Source of the DNA: Ligilactobacillus apodemi DSM 16634 = JCM 16172
GTDB lineage: Bacteria; Bacillota; Bacilli; Lactobacillales; Lactobacillaceae
DNA: 64,000 bases
Reading direction: 5' to 3'
NCBI RefSeq assembly: GCF_001434405.1
Contig: NZ_AZFT01000048.1
Span: forward strand, 100,517 to 164,516
Each line of letters begins with the position of its first letter. Position 1 is the stretch's first letter. Shown piece by piece: positions 63,101 to 64,000 of the stretch. Position numbers and translations under genes: made by a program. The notes beneath the pieces are model-generated. The model ran no database searches, was not told the DNA's origin, and was given only the letters and a program-made list of their open reading frames with translations.

Positions 63101-64000
63101 TCAACCAAAAGAAGAACATGTTTCACAAGATGACGTTGTGGTGACATATGGGGATCATACGACAGAGCTTTTACCTGTAAGTGTCCAAGTTGAACCTTCA
63201 GAAGCAGAGAATTTTAGCAAGGATAAAAATGTTAAGTTTCAGCCAGTAGTCGTTGGCTTAAATGAAAATGTCGCTGCTAATAAAGCGTTGGAAGGATTAG
63301 TACCAGCAGAACAAAAGAATTTACAGGTAGTAAATGCGGTCTTCAAAGATAAAGTAGATACGACAAACATTGGGGAAAAGCAAGTTCCAGATACATTGAC
63401 ATTTGCAGATTCTTCGACAGCAGAGACAAACATGCCGGTCAAAGTTGTTTCCCAAGCACAAAATTATGATCCAACTGTTAAAAAGAATTTACAGGTGAAA
63501 TTGGGTGAAACTTTAACACCAGAATCAGTTTTGAATCCAGATGTGACCCTTCCAAAGGGGACAAAAGTAACGTGGAAGGTTCCAGTAGATACTAATAAAG
63601 CGGGGATGCAAACTGGAGAAGTAGAAGTAATATACCCAGATAGTTCAAAAGATGAACTACCAGTGCAAGTCAAAGTAGGGACAGATGCCGACGCCGTAAC
63701 ACCAAAAGTTAAAGCCAATGTCCACACTGCTTTGAACAGCAAATTGACACCAGAATCAGTGCTCGATCCCAGTGCAGTTCTTTCGCAAGGAACAAAGGTA
63801 ACATGGAAAGTTCCAGTGGATACTACAAAGGCTGGTAGCCAAACCGGAACATTGGAAGTAACGTATCCAGATGGCTCGAAAGATGACTTACCAATGCAAG
63901 TTAAAGTAGGTAATGATGCCGATGCGGTAACACCAAAAGCCAACGTTCACGCCACTTTGAACAGCAAATTGACACCAGAGTCAGTGCTCGATCCAAATGT
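60174..64000 (+). CDS. YSIRK adhesin with Rib-type repeats, 5' part
   Basis: Surface protein running off the window end, over 1275 residues seen and open throughout. It has a YSIRK-like signal (FAIKKFTVGVASVLI at 21-35), a low-complexity Ser/Gln/Lys/Ala stretch (about 50-230), a folded N-domain (about 235-620) and a Ca-binding TSP3-like DSDGDGLPDVKE near 634. After several strand-rich modules come Rib/alpha-like repeats from about 1100 (TPESVLDP, GTKVTWKVPVDT, YPDGSKDDLPVQVKVG). The Rib copies repeat every 225-231 bases. A GGAGGGG lies before the ATG. The LPxTG end must lie downstream. Role: adhesion, inferred from family. Confidence 0.88.
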   Translation, partial: MLSKNNHKLRLQKLAATKQHFAIKKFTVGVASVLISSTFALYVSTQSQYVQADNASAQTSEQKSTQAQADLPSDKESSSQVLSGKQTTGVSTDKNKVAETKKAAQVATKKTQTSQTTPVKPAETTSSVTQVQKPQVTSADKSEKSAPTATSKMQAPAQTAVAPENDSQQQKSQAAQATSSVVSQPSNVNSPNKPADPQVQEKNVAPNANQYQDAVAPSDNNTQSKAVIDPQWTADAQKAVANKSGLYTPKLSYNAKWYTMAFDPGMVTKDVLTGNTLPFTVVNHRSDACAASSSAYKLRVQLDNRLANKVNGVSVSVSGDESKVVNFTRVVGDDNKPTNMWEANMIYSRGGIFGGGLVNAGVSQVAKNGKITLVDTVQNVLRQLPDVAKQPLAYNAYVYDDTSHTALLSTNNAGYVVGPGDPLAKVPVSTPEESKFNGAHSVVTYDPTIGKNGALVVFYQADKSYMWSYDNDWRLQLNYAIDPTLLPYLEKVNGARTVELDMLTGGTLPSTDGAYGFEKQYDKVAGKSVWRPLAYNSPLTKKVADLPFNDDGTGKLNPTNLGSYIDFQNGLLYHGRPAALRLVYRLNKKPSEIYTDLLKKGDSNGNLLFSEYYSTQDGTMQAYSLATGVVSFNDSDGDGLPDVKETTESTNPFVSMPNVSNVYGTEQKVHGQLVFSDVEKNPQKLTVTDKDGKVLGTTSVTPVKFNSLAQAQPFTVELNAKVNSSNSKLKVAVVPVLDTSDDVADNTVPQVTEVAVKAAPVGVTGKEYPLNASFLEDPKLLVANADQLPTDAKYSWVTKPDLTKSGNQQVEVKVSFADKYDPTYQHELVVPVLVKVADFDLKDGSFKVKAVTMHVNENSNTVPLTPKDLLSWTSRDGKKTLAGEPLWSLVKSVSWGESPVTNVAGKTTGFVSVATKDDQEMLASVDINVVGAKAKTGLTVPWGQQLNAGDAVANQAELEQFGPVTYAWKKPLQVTPQPKEEHVSQDDVVVTYGDHTTELLPVSVQVEPSEAENFSKDKNVKFQPVVVGLNENVAANKALEGLVPAEQKNLQVVNAVFKDKVDTTNIGEKQVPDTLTFADSSTAETNMPVKVVSQAQNYDPTVKKNLQVKLGETLTPESVLNPDVTLPKGTKVTWKVPVDTNKAGMQTGEVEVIYPDSSKDELPVQVKVGTDADAVTPKVKANVHTALNSKLTPESVLDPSAVLSQGTKVTWKVPVDTTKAGSQTGTLEVTYPDGSKDDLPMQVKVGNDADAVTPKANVHATLNSKLTPESVLDPN
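63506..64000 (+). repeat. Rib-domain tandem DNA repeats
   Basis: The segment encoding LTPESVL recurs at about 63513, 63744 and 63969, a period of 231 then 225 bases; the copies differ by few substitutions and by a two-codon insert (VK). The array continues past the window. Confidence 0.85.

Noticed and set aside
61501..63943. Minus-strand frames in the YSIRK adhesin
   Set aside because: Antisense shadows of an uninterrupted plus-strand gene.
63506..64000. CRISPR-like array
   Set aside because: The repeats are 225-231 bases, in frame, and encode Rib domains.

Overview
The window reads as chromosomal DNA of a low-to-moderate-GC Lactobacillaceae bacterium. Evidence: YSIRK/LPxTG surface proteins, the ecfA1-ecfA2-ecfT-truA-rplM-rpsI cluster, a lactobacillus-type ornithine/lysine decarboxylase, gallate-decarboxylase accessory genes (lpdB fragment and lpdD), a Blp/Pln-type quorum-sensing pair, and frequent GTG/TTG starts behind strong AGGAGG sites. 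Genus is not certain; a Ligilactobacillus- or Liquorilactobacillus-like organism would fit. No rRNA, tRNA, CRISPR array, complete insertion sequence or prophage was seen.

Layout. 1-2.5 kb: 3' end of a G5-repeat LPQTG surface protein. 3-5.7 kb: RclA-type oxidant-defence flavoprotein, an NAD(P)-binding protein and an FMN reductase. 5.7-10 kb: ECF transporter module, truA and the L13/S9 operon with its leader RNA. 10.3-13.2 kb: an AT-rich decayed island (frameshifted BlpR-like regulator, C-terminally frameshifted BlpH-like kinase, truncated ABC ATPase) that ends abruptly in a 5'-truncated lpdB, followed by intact lpdD. 14-27.9 kb: transporters (MATE, TMEM175-like, MFS), DNA repair (ogt), mmuM, a coupled amidohydrolase/ABM/LtrA operon, an OYE enzyme, and an amino-acid antiporter divergent from a PLP decarboxylase (acid resistance). 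28-30.3 kb: reverse transsulfuration operon mccA-mccB behind what looks like a cysteine leader-peptide attenuator. 30.4-42 kb: secreted matrixin-like protease with a probable ATT start, topB, a RecD-like helicase, cfa, a DedA protein, uppP, a CopY-like regulator, a universal stress protein, and TetR and MarR regulators. 42-50.4 kb: flavocytochrome-like reductase, a polytopic membrane protein with a RibD-like and a PARG-like gene, and a heterodimeric ABC exporter. 51-54.3 kb: OpuA-type glycine betaine importer and a 45-residue conserved-looking protein. 54.9-56.7 kb: a structured leader RNA ahead of lemA-htpX. 56.9-60 kb: murF and cshA. 60.2 kb to the end: the first 3.8 kb of a large YSIRK adhesin with Rib-type repeats.

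How it fits together. Much of the window is envelope and stress biology: undecaprenyl recycling, MurF, cyclopropane fatty acids, osmolyte uptake, amino-acid decarboxylation, oxidant defence and cell-wall anchored adhesins. The most interesting regulatory DNA is the apparent Cys attenuator of mccAB and the unidentified multi-hairpin leader with its own consensus promoter and terminator before lemA-htpX. Domain and motif calls are by eye; no database search was run.
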